Of a stretch of DNA of 64,000 bases, positions 16,859 through 25,310 are shown piece after piece. This stretch comes from Salinarimonas sp. (GTDB taxonomy: Bacteria > Pseudomonadota > Alphaproteobacteria > Rhizobiales > Beijerinckiaceae): positions 4,423,501-4,487,500 of the forward strand of contig NZ_CP157794.1 in NCBI RefSeq assembly GCF_040111675.1, in the 5' to 3' direction. The notes beneath the pieces are model-generated. The model searched no databases, was not told the DNA's origin, and saw nothing but the letters and a program-made list of their open reading frames with translations. Position numbers and translations under genes: made by a program. The stretch's first letter is position 1. Every line of letters begins with the position of its first letter.

Positions 16859-18487
16859 ATGGCCGACACCGCTCCCGCCTCGAAGAACGCCCTCTTCCCG
16901 CTGGGCCCCGACGCGACGCCCTACCGCAAGCTGACGGACGAGGGCGTGCGCGTCGAGCGGCTGGGCGATCGCGAGGTGCTCGTCGTCGAGCCGGACGCGA
17001 TCCGGCGGCTCGCCGAGCAGGCCTTCATGGACATCAACCACCTGCTCCGCCCCGGCCACCTGAAGCAGCTCGCCGCCATCCTCGAGGACCCCGAGGCGAC
17101 GCCGAACGACCGCTTCGTCGCCTACGACCTCCTCAAGAACGCCAACATCGCGGCGGGCGGCGTCCTGCCGATGTGCCAGGACACCGGCACCGCCATGGTC
17201 ATGGGCAAGAAGGGCCGGCTCGTCTGGACCGACGGGTCCGACGAGGACGCCATCGCCGAGGGCGTCCTCGGGGCCTACGAGAAGAAGAACCTGCGCTATT
17301 CGCAGCTCGCGCCGATCTCGATGTTCGAGGAGCGGAACACCAAGACGAACCTGCCGGCGCAGATCGAGATCTACGCCGAGGGCGAGGACGCCTACAAGTT
17401 CCTGTTCGTCGCCAAGGGCGGCGGCTCGGCCAACAAGACATTCCTGTATCAGGGCACGCCCTCGCTCCTGACGAAGGAGCGCCTGATGGCCTTCCTGAAG
17501 GAGAAGATCCTCACGCTCGGCACCGCCGCCTGCCCGCCCTACCACCTCGCCATCGTGATCGGCGGCACCAGCGCCGAGCAGACCTTGAAGACCGTCAAGC
17601 TCGCCTCGACCCGCTATCTCGACGCGCTCCCCACCGAGGGCTCGGAGGCCGGCCACGCCTTCCGCGATCTCGCCATGGAGGCGGAGATCCACGCGATGAC
17701 GCAGCAGCTGGGCGTCGGTGCGCAGTTCGGCGGCAAGTATTTCTGCCACGACGTGCGGGTGATCCGCCTGCCGCGCCACGGCGCCTCGCTGCCGATCGGG
17801 CTCGGCGTCTCCTGCTCGGCCGACCGCCAGGCGCTGGGCAAGATCACCCGCGAGGGCGTGTTCCTGGAGGCGCTCGAGACCAACCCCGCCAAGTACATGC
17901 CGGAGGTCGACGAGGCCTCCCTCGGCGGGGAGGTGGTCGAGATCGACCTGACCCGGCCGATGCCGGAGATCCTGGAGACGCTCAACAAGCACCCGATCCG
18001 CACGCGCCTGTCGCTGACCGGCCCGATGATCGTCGCCCGCGACCTCGCCCACGCCAAGATCCGCGAGCGGCTGGAGCGCGGCGAGCCGATGCCGGACTAT
18101 CTCAGGAACCATCCGGTCTACTACGCCGGCCCCGCCAAGACGCCGGAGGGCTACGCGTCCGGGTCCTTCGGGCCGACCACGGCGGGGCGGATGGATTCCT
18201 TCGTCGACCAGTTCCAGGCGGCCGGCGGCTCCATGGTGATGCTCGCCAAGGGCAACCGCTCCTCCCAGGTGCGGGAGGCCTGCCAGAAGCACGGCGGCTT
18301 CTATCTCGGCTCCATCGGCGGCCCGGCGGCGCGGCTGGCGCAGGACTGCATCAAGAAGGTCGAGGTGCTGGAATATCCCGAGCTCGGCATGGAGGCGATC
18401 TGGAAGATCGAGGTGGAGAACTTCCCCGCCTTCATCGTCATCGACGACAAGGGCGCCGACTTCTTCCGCGAGCTGAACCTGGGGTGA
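16859..18487 (+). CDS. Class I (iron-sulfur) fumarate hydratase
   Basis: Interconverts fumarate and malate in the TCA cycle using an oxygen-sensitive [4Fe-4S] cluster. The 542-residue protein combines the alpha domain (PMCQDTGTAMVMGKKG) and beta domain (GPTTAGRMD, AKGNRS) in one chain. The three likely cluster ligands are Cys106 (PMCQDTG), Cys225 (ACPPYH) and Cys319 (SCSADR). The length is typical of FumA/FumB-type enzymes. The ATG at 16859 begins the conserved N-terminus. Class I fumarases also act on tartrate or mesaconate in some bacteria, but the fumarase assignment is the simplest. Confidence 0.92.
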   Translation: MADTAPASKNALFPLGPDATPYRKLTDEGVRVERLGDREVLVVEPDAIRRLAEQAFMDINHLLRPGHLKQLAAILEDPEATPNDRFVAYDLLKNANIAAGGVLPMCQDTGTAMVMGKKGRLVWTDGSDEDAIAEGVLGAYEKKNLRYSQLAPISMFEERNTKTNLPAQIEIYAEGEDAYKFLFVAKGGGSANKTFLYQGTPSLLTKERLMAFLKEKILTLGTAACPPYHLAIVIGGTSAEQTLKTVKLASTRYLDALPTEGSEAGHAFRDLAMEAEIHAMTQQLGVGAQFGGKYFCHDVRVIRLPRHGASLPIGLGVSCSADRQALGKITREGVFLEALETNPAKYMPEVDEASLGGEVVEIDLTRPMPEILETLNKHPIRTRLSLTGPMIVARDLAHAKIRERLERGEPMPDYLRNHPVYYAGPAKTPEGYASGSFGPTTAGRMDSFVDQFQAAGGSMVMLAKGNRSSQVREACQKHGGFYLGSIGGPAARLAQDCIKKVEVLEYPELGMEAIWKIEVENFPAFIVIDDKGADFFRELNLG

Positions 18488-18492
18488 GCGCC

Positions 18493-18933
18493 ATGGAGAC
18501 GACGTCCGTGGACATCGCCACGCTCCGTTCCGACCCGCGCGTCGTGATCGCGCGCGACGTGCTGCGCTTCTCCGACTGCGACAGCCTCGGCCACGTCAAC
18601 AACGTGGTCTTCGCCACGCTCTGCGAATCCGGGCGCGTGCGCTTCGCCGAGGAGCGGCTCCTCTCGCATCTGCCGGATGGCTCGGCCATCGTCCTCGCCC
18701 GGCTCGCGATCGATTTCCGGCGCGAGCTGCACTACCCGGGCGAGGTCGAGACGGCCACCTGGCTGTCGCGGGTCGGGCGCAGCTCGATGACGCTCTCGCA
18801 GGCGATCCTGTCGGGCGACACGATGGCGGCGACGGCCGAGGGCGTGATCGTCGCCATCGACCTCGGGACGCGCAAGCCCGTGCAGATCAAGGGCGAGGCG
18901 CGCGCGGCGCTGGAAGCGGCGATGATGGGCTGA
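18493..18933 (+). CDS. 4HBT-family acyl-CoA thioesterase
   Basis: A 146-residue single hotdog-fold protein of the 4-hydroxybenzoyl-CoA thioesterase type (YbgC/FadM-like). It shows the signature FSDCDSLGHVNNVVFATLCESGR, in which the Asp before LGHVNN is the expected catalytic residue, then a hotdog helix and strands (AIDFRRELHYPGEVE, SMTLSQAIL). It starts 5 bases after the fumarase stop and is probably co-transcribed with it. The acyl-CoA substrate is unknown. Confidence 0.85.
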   Translation: METTSVDIATLRSDPRVVIARDVLRFSDCDSLGHVNNVVFATLCESGRVRFAEERLLSHLPDGSAIVLARLAIDFRRELHYPGEVETATWLSRVGRSSMTLSQAILSGDTMAATAEGVIVAIDLGTRKPVQIKGEARAALEAAMMG

Positions 18934-18990
18934 AGGGGGCCGGGTCGCGATCGGCCCGCAAGCGCATCTGCCGCAGGAGAGCCCGTCGAC

Positions 18991-19650
18991 CTAGCCGAGC
19001 GCGGACAGATCCGCGATCACCCGTCCGGGCGCGAGATCGGAATATTCGTCCGGCGCGCCGGAGCGGTTGCACCAGGCGCAGGCGAAGCCGAAGGCGGTGG
19101 CCCCCGCGACGTCCCAGCGGTTCGAGGAGACGAACAGCACCTCGTCGCGGGCGCAGCCGAATGCGGCCTCCACCAGCGCGTAGGTGCGCGGATCGGTCTT
19201 GAACACCCGCACCCGGTCGACCGAGAGCACCGCGTCGAGCTCGCCGTCCAGCCCGGCGGCGGAGACCGCGTCCGCCAGCATGGCCTCGTCGCCGTTGGAG
19301 AGGATGGCGGTGCGCGCGCCCCGCGCCTTCAGCCGGGCGAGGGTCTCGCGCACCTCCGGATAGGCGTCGAGCGCGCGGTAGGAGGACAGCAGCCGCTCGC
19401 GCACCACGGGGTCCACTTCCGGCGAGCGGGCGAGAGCGTTGTCGAGGGCGCGCTCGGTCAGCGCCCAGAACGGCTCGTAGCGACCCATCAGCGACAGGGT
19501 CCAGGTGTATTCGAGCTGCTTCGCCCGCCAGATCTCGGAGAGATGGCCGGCGGCCGGTCCGATGCCGGCGGCGTTGCGCGCCACGGCGGAATGGACGTCG
19601 AACAGGGTCCCGAAGGCGTCGAAGACGACGACCGGATGCGCGTCCGCCAT
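18991..19650 (-). CDS. HAD-superfamily (S)-2-haloacid dehalogenase type II-like hydrolase
   Basis: A 219-residue HAD hydrolase. Motif I is VVFDAFGTLFDV (first Asp the nucleophile), motif II AILSNGD, motif III Lys in VFKTDPRTYALV and motif IV the SSNRWDVAGA region. This set, including the Ser-Ser-Asn-x-x-Asp box, matches L-2-haloacid dehalogenases, which release halide from 2-haloacids with inversion. Many homologues have not been tested, so a different small substrate is possible. The ATG at 19650 is preceded by GAGGAGAG. It is divergent from the hydroxyacid dehydrogenase gene with 169 bases between. Confidence 0.85.
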   Translation of the reverse strand: MADAHPVVVFDAFGTLFDVHSAVARNAAGIGPAAGHLSEIWRAKQLEYTWTLSLMGRYEPFWALTERALDNALARSPEVDPVVRERLLSSYRALDAYPEVRETLARLKARGARTAILSNGDEAMLADAVSAAGLDGELDAVLSVDRVRVFKTDPRTYALVEAAFGCARDEVLFVSSNRWDVAGATAFGFACAWCNRSGAPDEYSDLAPGRVIADLSALG

Positions 19651-19819
19651 GGCTCTCCTCCCGTTGATCGCGCGCCCGTGTCGGCGCGTCGCCCCGATGC
19701 TGCCCCCGATGCGCGGGCGGGGCAATCCCGCGCGTCGCGCCAAGACGGACCGCGCGCCGGCGCGCTGGCGAGACGGGCGCACGGCCGTTATCCTCCCCCG
19801 CCGTAGCCGGAGGCCCGTC

Positions 19820-20782
19820 ATGTCCAAGCCCGCGATCCTGATGCCCAGCCCGATGATGCCGCTCGTGGTCGAGCGCCTGGACGAGCGTTTCCGCCTGCAC
19901 CGGCTGTGGGAGGACCCCGATCCGGAGGGCTGGCTCGCGGCCCACGGCGGCTCGGTGCGGGGCCTCGCGGCGGGCGGGCATCGGCGCATCGACGCGGCGC
20001 TCCTCGACGCGCTGCCGAGCCTCGAGATCGTCTCGAGCTTCGGGGTCGGCTACGACCACGTCGACGCTGCCGAAGCCGGCCGGCGCGGGGTCGTCGTCAC
20101 CAATACGCCGGACGTCCTCACCGAGGAGGTCGCCGATCTCGCCCTCGGCCTTCTGCTCGCCACCGTCCGCCGGCTGCCGCAGGCGGAGCGTTACCTGCGC
20201 GCCGGCGAGTGGCTGGAGAAGCCCTTTCCGCTCTCGCCGACCCTGCGCACGCGCACCGTCGGCATCCTCGGCTACGGCCGCATCGGCAAGGCCATCGCCC
20301 GGCGCCTCGACGCCTTCGGGGTCGAGGTCGTCTATCACGGCCGCCGCCGGCAGGAGGGCGCGGCGCACCGGCACTACGACACGCTCGTCGACATGGCGCG
20401 CGCCGTCGACACGCTGATCTGCGTCGCCCCCGGCGGCGCGGCGACGAAGGGGATGATCTCGCGCGAGGTGCTGCGCGCGCTCGGCCCCGACGGAATCCTG
20501 ATCAATGTCGGCCGCGGCACGACCGTGGACGAGGCGGCGCTGATCGCCGCGCTCGAGGCGGGCGAGATCCTCTCCGCCGGGCTCGACGTGTTCGAGGACG
20601 AGCCGCGGGTGCCGCAGGCGCTGATCGACCGCGACGACGTGGTGCTCCTGCCGCATGTCGGCTCGGCCTCGGTGCACACCCGGGAGGCCATGGGCCGCCT
20701 CGTCGTCGACAACCTGGTCTCGTGGTTCGAGAACGCCGGCCCGCTCACGCCCGTGCCGGAGACGCCCTGGACGAAGGCCTGA
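19820..20782 (+). CDS. D-isomer 2-hydroxyacid dehydrogenase (glyoxylate/hydroxypyruvate reductase type)
   Basis: NAD(P)H-dependent reductase of 2-oxoacids. The 320-residue protein has the nucleotide-binding motif GILGYGRIGKAIARRL, the catalytic Arg in INVGRGTTVDE, the Glu in DVFEDEP and the His in LLPHVGSAS. The substrate-loop segment SSFGVGYDHVD matches the GhrB/GRHPR subgroup. The ATG at 19820 follows CGGAGGC. It is probably monocistronic; the epimerase gene starts 76 bases later. The exact oxoacid cannot be assigned. Confidence 0.88.
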   Translation: MSKPAILMPSPMMPLVVERLDERFRLHRLWEDPDPEGWLAAHGGSVRGLAAGGHRRIDAALLDALPSLEIVSSFGVGYDHVDAAEAGRRGVVVTNTPDVLTEEVADLALGLLLATVRRLPQAERYLRAGEWLEKPFPLSPTLRTRTVGILGYGRIGKAIARRLDAFGVEVVYHGRRRQEGAAHRHYDTLVDMARAVDTLICVAPGGAATKGMISREVLRALGPDGILINVGRGTTVDEAALIAALEAGEILSAGLDVFEDEPRVPQALIDRDDVVLLPHVGSASVHTREAMGRLVVDNLVSWFENAGPLTPVPETPWTKA

Positions 20783-20858
20783 CCCCGCGACGTCGAGGCG
20801 GGGGCGTTGCGGCGCGCCTCCGCGCGGGCTAAGCACCGCGCACCAGGGAGTGCGCGAC

Positions 20859-21872
20859 ATGTCTGCTTCGCCCCGCAAGGCGCTCGTCACCGGAACCGCC
20901 GGGTTCATCGGCTATCACGTCGCCGAGCGGCTCCTCGCCGACGGCTGGCTCGTCACCGGCGTCGACGGGATGACGCCCTATTACGACGTCGCGCTGAAAG
21001 AGGCCCGGCATGCCCGGCTGCGCCGCTCCAACGCCTTCGTCGCCCACGAGATCATGCTCGAGGACGACGCCGCCCTCGCCCGCGCCTTCGACGAGACGGC
21101 GCCCGACGTGGTGGTCCACCTCGCGGCCCAGGCCGGCGTGCGCTATTCGCTGGAGAACCCGCGCGCCTATGTCGACGCCAACCTGGTCGGCACCTTCAAC
21201 GTGATGGAGGGCGTGCGCCGGCACGCGCCCGCGCATTTCCTGCTCGCCTCGACGAGCTCGGTCTACGGCGCCAACGAGGACATGCCCTTCGGCGAGACCG
21301 ATCGCGCCGACCACCCGCTGACGCTCTACGCCGCCACCAAGAAGGCGACGGAGACGATGGCGCATTCCTACAGCCATCTCTGGAAGCTGCCGACGACGGC
21401 CTTTCGCTTCTTCACGGTCTACGGCCCCTGGGGCCGGCCGGACATGGCCTTGTTCAAGTTCGTGCGCGCGACGCTCGCCGGGGAGCCGATCGAGGTCTAC
21501 GGCGAAGGGAAGATGGAGCGCGACTTCACCTATATCGACGACCTCGTCGAGGGCATCGTGCGCCTGATCGACGCCGCCCCTGTGGAGGGCGCGCCCGTCG
21601 GACCGATGGATTCGCTCTCGCCGGCCGCGCCCTGGCGCACCGTGAACGTCGGCGGCGGCCAGCCCGTCGGGTTGATGCCCTTCATCGAGACGATCGAGCG
21701 CGCGCTCGGGACCGAGGCGAACAAGGTGATGCTGCCCATGCAGAAGGGCGACGTCGTCGCGACCTTCGCGAAGGCCGACCTGCTCGAGGCGCTCACCGGC
21801 TTTCGTCCGGCGACGCCCGTCGAGGAGGGCGTGCGCCGGTTCGTCGCCTGGTATCGCGAGCACTATTCCTGA
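20859..21872 (+). CDS. NAD-dependent epimerase, UDP-glucuronate 4-epimerase-like
   Basis: Extended short-chain dehydrogenase of 337 residues. The NAD motif is TGTAGFIGYHVAERLL, the active-site Ser lies in STSSVYGANEDMPF and the Tyr-x3-Lys pair in LYAATKKATE. The central HLAAQAGVRYSLENP and the RDFTYIDDLVEGIVRL segment are typical of UDP-glucuronate 4-epimerases, which make UDP-galacturonate for surface polysaccharide. AGGGAG precedes the ATG at 20859. Its stop is seven bases from that of convergent galE; no glycosyltransferases are nearby. Confidence 0.85.
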   Translation: MSASPRKALVTGTAGFIGYHVAERLLADGWLVTGVDGMTPYYDVALKEARHARLRRSNAFVAHEIMLEDDAALARAFDETAPDVVVHLAAQAGVRYSLENPRAYVDANLVGTFNVMEGVRRHAPAHFLLASTSSVYGANEDMPFGETDRADHPLTLYAATKKATETMAHSYSHLWKLPTTAFRFFTVYGPWGRPDMALFKFVRATLAGEPIEVYGEGKMERDFTYIDDLVEGIVRLIDAAPVEGAPVGPMDSLSPAAPWRTVNVGGGQPVGLMPFIETIERALGTEANKVMLPMQKGDVVATFAKADLLEALTGFRPATPVEEGVRRFVAWYREHYS

Positions 21873-21879
21873 GGCGGCC

Positions 21880-22872
21880 TCAGGCGGCCGCGGCCTCCGA
21901 CGCGAGCCGCCGCTCCCAGGCGAGCGCCTGGGCCACGATCGCGTCGAGGTCGGCGAAGCGCGGCGTCCAGGCCAGGGTCTCGCGGATGCGGGTCGCGTCC
22001 GCGACGAGGGCAGCCGGGTCGCCGGCGCGGCGCGGCGCGCGCTCGACGGGGAAGTCGACGCCCGAGATGCGCTTCACCGCCTCGACCACCTCGCGCACCG
22101 AGGCGCCCTGCCCGTAGCCGCAGTTCAGCGTCATGCTCTCGCCGCCCTCGCGCAGGCGGCGCAGAGCCGCGAGATGCGCGTCGGCGAGATCGCTCACCTG
22201 GATGTAGTCGCGCACGCAGGTGCCGTCGGGCGTCGCGTAGTCCTCGCCGTAGATCGCCATCTTCGGCCGCGTCCCGACGGCGGCCTGGCAGGCGACCTTG
22301 ATCAGATGCGTCGCGTTCGGCGTCGACTGGCCGGCGCGCCCCTGCGGATCGGCGCCGGCGACATTGAAATAGCGCAGCACCGCATAGCGCAGATCGTGCG
22401 CGCGCGCGGCGTCGGCGATCATCCACTCGCTCATCAGCTTCGAGCGGCCATACGGGTTGATCGGCGCCGGCGGCGTGTCCTCGCCCAGCACCGAGGCGTC
22501 CGGCTCGCCGTAGACGGCCGCCGTCGAGGAGAACACGAGGCGTCGCACCCCGCCGGCGAGCGCGGCGGCGAGGAGGGAGCGCGTCTTCGCCGTGTTCGCC
22601 TCGTAATAGCCGAGCGGGTCGGCGACCGAATCCGGCACCACGATCTTGGCGGCGAAATGCATCAGCTCGTCGACGCCGTGGGCGGCGACGGTGCGGCGCA
22701 CGAGATCGGCGTCGGCGACGTCGCCGAGGACGAGCGGCACCCCGTCGGGGACCGCCGTGCGAACGCCGGTGGAGAGATCGTCGAGCACGACGACGCGCTC
22801 GCCCGCGTCGACGAGGGCGAGAACGGCGTGCGAGCCGATGTATCCGGCTCCGCCGGTGACGAGTACGGTCAT
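21880..22872 (-). CDS. galE: UDP-glucose 4-epimerase
   Basis: Interconverts UDP-glucose and UDP-galactose using bound NAD. The 330-residue protein has VTGGAGYIGSHAV, the catalytic Ser in FSSTAAVYGEP, the Tyr-x3-Lys in NPYGRSKLMSE, and the GalE hallmark RYFNVAGADPQGR with GTCVRDYIQVSDLADAH. The length is normal. The ATG at 22872 has GGGAGG about seven bases upstream. It is convergent with the uronate epimerase gene, so the two sugar-nucleotide enzymes are neighbours but not co-transcribed. Confidence 0.93.
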   Translation of the reverse strand: MTVLVTGGAGYIGSHAVLALVDAGERVVVLDDLSTGVRTAVPDGVPLVLGDVADADLVRRTVAAHGVDELMHFAAKIVVPDSVADPLGYYEANTAKTRSLLAAALAGGVRRLVFSSTAAVYGEPDASVLGEDTPPAPINPYGRSKLMSEWMIADAARAHDLRYAVLRYFNVAGADPQGRAGQSTPNATHLIKVACQAAVGTRPKMAIYGEDYATPDGTCVRDYIQVSDLADAHLAALRRLREGGESMTLNCGYGQGASVREVVEAVKRISGVDFPVERAPRRAGDPAALVADATRIRETLAWTPRFADLDAIVAQALAWERRLASEAAAA

Positions 22873-23034
22873 GCATTCCTCCCAGGCTGCCCGACCCTGC
22901 CTAACGCAGGGGCCTGAAATCCCGGCCAACATTTTTCGTCGAATGCGCCCGATCGCCGCAAGACGCGGCTCGCCCTCGAACGAACGTCCTCGCCGACGCC
23001 GAGGGCGCTCGACCGAGCGCCGTCCCCCCCTGAG

Positions 23035-24600
23035 TTAACGCAGATCCGTCGCCATCGACACCGGCGCGAGCGCCTCCAGCGCGGCGCGCGGCGCGGCGAG
23101 GCCGTGGCCGAATTCCGGGTCGCGGCCGTCGGGGCCGAGGTCGACGGCGCTGCCGACGAGGGCAGCGCGGACGGCCTGCGCATCCACGACGCCGCCCCCG
23201 CGCTCCAGCACCAGGGCCGCGGCGGCGCTGACGTAGGCCGCCGCGAGCGAGGTGCCCGAGCCCAGCGCGTAGCGCCCGCCCGCCGCCGGCGCGAGCAGGT
23301 CGACCCCCGGCGCCGCGATGTCGACGTAGTCGCCGCGATTGGCCTTTGCGTAGATCGCGTCCGCCGCGTCCGTCGCGGTCACGGCGACGACGGCCGCGTG
23401 CGATCCGGGGAAGGCGGGCGGCGCCTGCGGCCCGCCGTTGCCCGCCGCGGCGACGAGGAGCACGCCCTCCTCCGCCAGGATCTCGAGCCCCTGGCCGAGG
23501 AGCGGGTCCTCGCCGCCGGCGAAGCTCATGTTGACGACGGCGGCCCCGGCCTCGCGGGCACGGTCGAGGGCGCGCAGCAGGTGATAGGTGGAGCTCGCCG
23601 GGCGGCCGTCCTGCGGGTCGGCGTCGAAGGCGGCGATGGCGAGGACGTCGGCGCCCGGCGCTGCGCCGCGCAGCCGGCCCTGCGCGGCGATGAGCCCGAC
23701 GATCTGCGTGCCGTGGTCCATGGCCGGCGCGGCGCCGGCCGCGAGCACGCTCTCCAGCCGCACGCCGGTCTCGGCGAGATCGGGATGGTCGAGGTCGGGC
23801 GCGGTGTCGATGACGGCCACCGCGACGCCGCTGCCCGTGCCGGGCGCGGCGATCGCGTCCGCGAGGCCGAGCTTGGCGAGGGCGTATTGCGCGCCCGCGC
23901 CCTGCGTGCGGTAGATCCGGTTCGGCCCGACATAGGCGACCCGCCCGTCCCCCGCGAGCGCGGAGGCGACGGCGTCGACGGGCCGGCCGTCGGCGATGCC
24001 GAGCCGCACGATCAAGGCGCCGACGAGCGGAACGGAGGCGCTCTCCAGAACGTCGAGATCGTTGGCGAGCGCCAGCGCCTCGGCCGCATCCCGGCCCAGG
24101 CCGGGCAGCAGGGCGGCGACGACGACGTTCGGCTCGATCTCCAGCGGATCGAAGGCGCCGCCGACGAGCGGCTCCGGCGCGGCGAGGGAGCCGATCCGCG
24201 GCGGCGGCAGCGGCGCGCCGGCGAAGACGTCGCCGCGAGGCGGCGGTAGCGGGATCGCGGCGGCCGGCGGGAACGTCGGCCGGCGGGGTCGCTCGACCGT
24301 CCGCGGCTGCGCGGGCGCGGGCGCGCGCGGACGCGCCGTGGTCGACGGTTGCCGCGGCGCGACGGCGGGCGCGGTGGTCCGCGTCTGCGGCCGCACACGG
24401 TCCGGGTCGGTCCGCAGCGGGGAAGGCAGCACGACCGGCGGCGTGATCCGCGGCGGCGTGATCCGCGGCCGTGGCGGCTGGGTCACCACCGGCGGCGGGG
24501 TGATGTTCGGCGGCGGCGCGGTGAACTGCCCGACCGCCGGCGCGAGAGGCGCGCCGACGGCGGCGAGTGCGAGGGCGCAGGCGGCGAGGCGGGCGCGCAT
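23035..24600 (-). CDS. Exported subtilisin-like (S8) serine protease with proline-rich N-terminus and prodomain
   Basis: A 521-residue secreted endopeptidase. A signal peptide (to about 24) is followed by a Pro/Arg/Thr-rich region (26-135). A prodomain-like segment lies at about 158-232, starting NVVVAALLPG and ending RVAYVGPNRIYRT. The catalytic domain follows: Asp265 in VAVIDTAPDLDHPDL, His296 in MDHGTQIVG, oxyanion Asn388 in AAAGNGG and Ser451 in GSGTSLAAAY. There is no C-terminal autotransporter barrel. The ATG at 24600 is chosen for its spacing from GGGAG; the gene starts 2 bases after the anti-sigma stop, so the sigma, anti-sigma and protease genes form one operon. Proteolysis of envelope proteins or of the anti-sigma factor is inferred. 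Confidence 0.88.
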   Translation of the reverse strand: MRARLAACALALAAVGAPLAPAVGQFTAPPPNITPPPVVTQPPRPRITPPRITPPVVLPSPLRTDPDRVRPQTRTTAPAVAPRQPSTTARPRAPAPAQPRTVERPRRPTFPPAAAIPLPPPRGDVFAGAPLPPPRIGSLAAPEPLVGGAFDPLEIEPNVVVAALLPGLGRDAAEALALANDLDVLESASVPLVGALIVRLGIADGRPVDAVASALAGDGRVAYVGPNRIYRTQGAGAQYALAKLGLADAIAAPGTGSGVAVAVIDTAPDLDHPDLAETGVRLESVLAAGAAPAMDHGTQIVGLIAAQGRLRGAAPGADVLAIAAFDADPQDGRPASSTYHLLRALDRAREAGAAVVNMSFAGGEDPLLGQGLEILAEEGVLLVAAAGNGGPQAPPAFPGSHAAVVAVTATDAADAIYAKANRGDYVDIAAPGVDLLAPAAGGRYALGSGTSLAAAYVSAAAALVLERGGGVVDAQAVRAALVGSAVDLGPDGRDPEFGHGLAAPRAALEALAPVSMATDLR

Positions 24601-24602
24601 CG

Positions 24603-25310
24603 TCACTCTCCCGGTCCCGCGAAGACGACGACGTCGCCGGCGGCCTCGAGCCGCGCCAGCGCAGCCTCGGCCGTCGCCTCGTCGGCCAGCGCGAGGGCGT
24701 AGACGCCGCCGGCGCGGGGGCCGTCGACGATGCGCGCGCCGATCTCCTCGAGCAGCGCGCCGATGGCGGCGGCGGTGGCGTCGGGCGCGAACATCACGAG
24801 CAGGTTCGCCTCGGCCGGCGCGGGGGCCGTCGCGTCGCCGGTGGCGGTGCGGAACTCGGCCTGCGGGGTCGGCTCCGTGCCGACGAGCGCGCCGATCACG
24901 CCCGCCTGGGCCACCGCGACGAGGACGAGCGCGGCGACCGCGAGGCCGCGGACCGGCGGCGAGAGCGCGTCGAGCCAGCCGCCGATCGCGGCGAAGAGCC
25001 CGCCGACACCGCGCGAGGAGGCGGTTCCGGGAGACGTGGTGCGGGCCGCTGCGCGGCCCTCCTCCCGGCGGACCTGGGCCAGGATCGCGTCGATCGATCC
25101 GGGTCCGGGCGCGGGCAGGGCGCGATTGAGGGCCTGCGTTCCGTCGAGCTCCTCCTCGACGGCGCGCAGGTGCGCGATCTGCTCGGGGTTCTCCTCGAGG
25201 AAGCGCTCCACGCGCCGGCGCTCGTCCTCCTCGAGCGTGCCCGCGGCGTACCAGGGCAGGAGAAGGGCGACGTCGTCCTCGTCGAGAGGGTCGTGCGACG
25301 GTGCGGTCAT
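24603..25310 (-). CDS. Membrane anti-sigma factor without zinc motif and with a prodomain-like extracytoplasmic domain
   Basis: A 235-residue bitopic protein. The cytoplasmic part (1-115) starts like anti-sigma domains (DVALLLPWYAAGTLEEDERR) but lacks the His-x3-Cys-x2-Cys of zinc-binding family members. A membrane helix lies at about 121-143. The outer part (168-235) reads as strand-helix-strand-helix (NLLVMFAPD, AIGALLEEIGARIVDG, GVYALALAD, ALARLEAAGDVVVFAGPG) and resembles a subtilisin prodomain. The start ATG overlaps the sigma-factor stop (ATGA), a coupling typical of sigma/anti-sigma pairs. The protease gene follows at once. The anti-sigma role is inferred from position and topology. 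Confidence 0.78.
   Translation of the reverse strand: MTAPSHDPLDEDDVALLLPWYAAGTLEEDERRRVERFLEENPEQIAHLRAVEEELDGTQALNRALPAPGPGSIDAILAQVRREEGRAAARTTSPGTASSRGVGGLFAAIGGWLDALSPPVRGLAVAALVLVAVAQAGVIGALVGTEPTPQAEFRTATGDATAPAPAEANLLVMFAPDATAAAIGALLEEIGARIVDGPRAGGVYALALADEATAEAALARLEAAGDVVVFAGPGE

Noticed and set aside
13907..18292. A minus-strand open frame of over 1400 codons across glnK, amtB and the fumarase gene
   Set aside because: It is antisense to well-recognised genes and rich in His/Arg/Asp/Gly, as expected for the complement of high-GC coding sequence. No domain is visible.
20783..22872. Part of a surface-polysaccharide gene cluster
   Set aside because: Only two sugar-nucleotide epimerases are present, convergent and without glycosyltransferases or transport genes.
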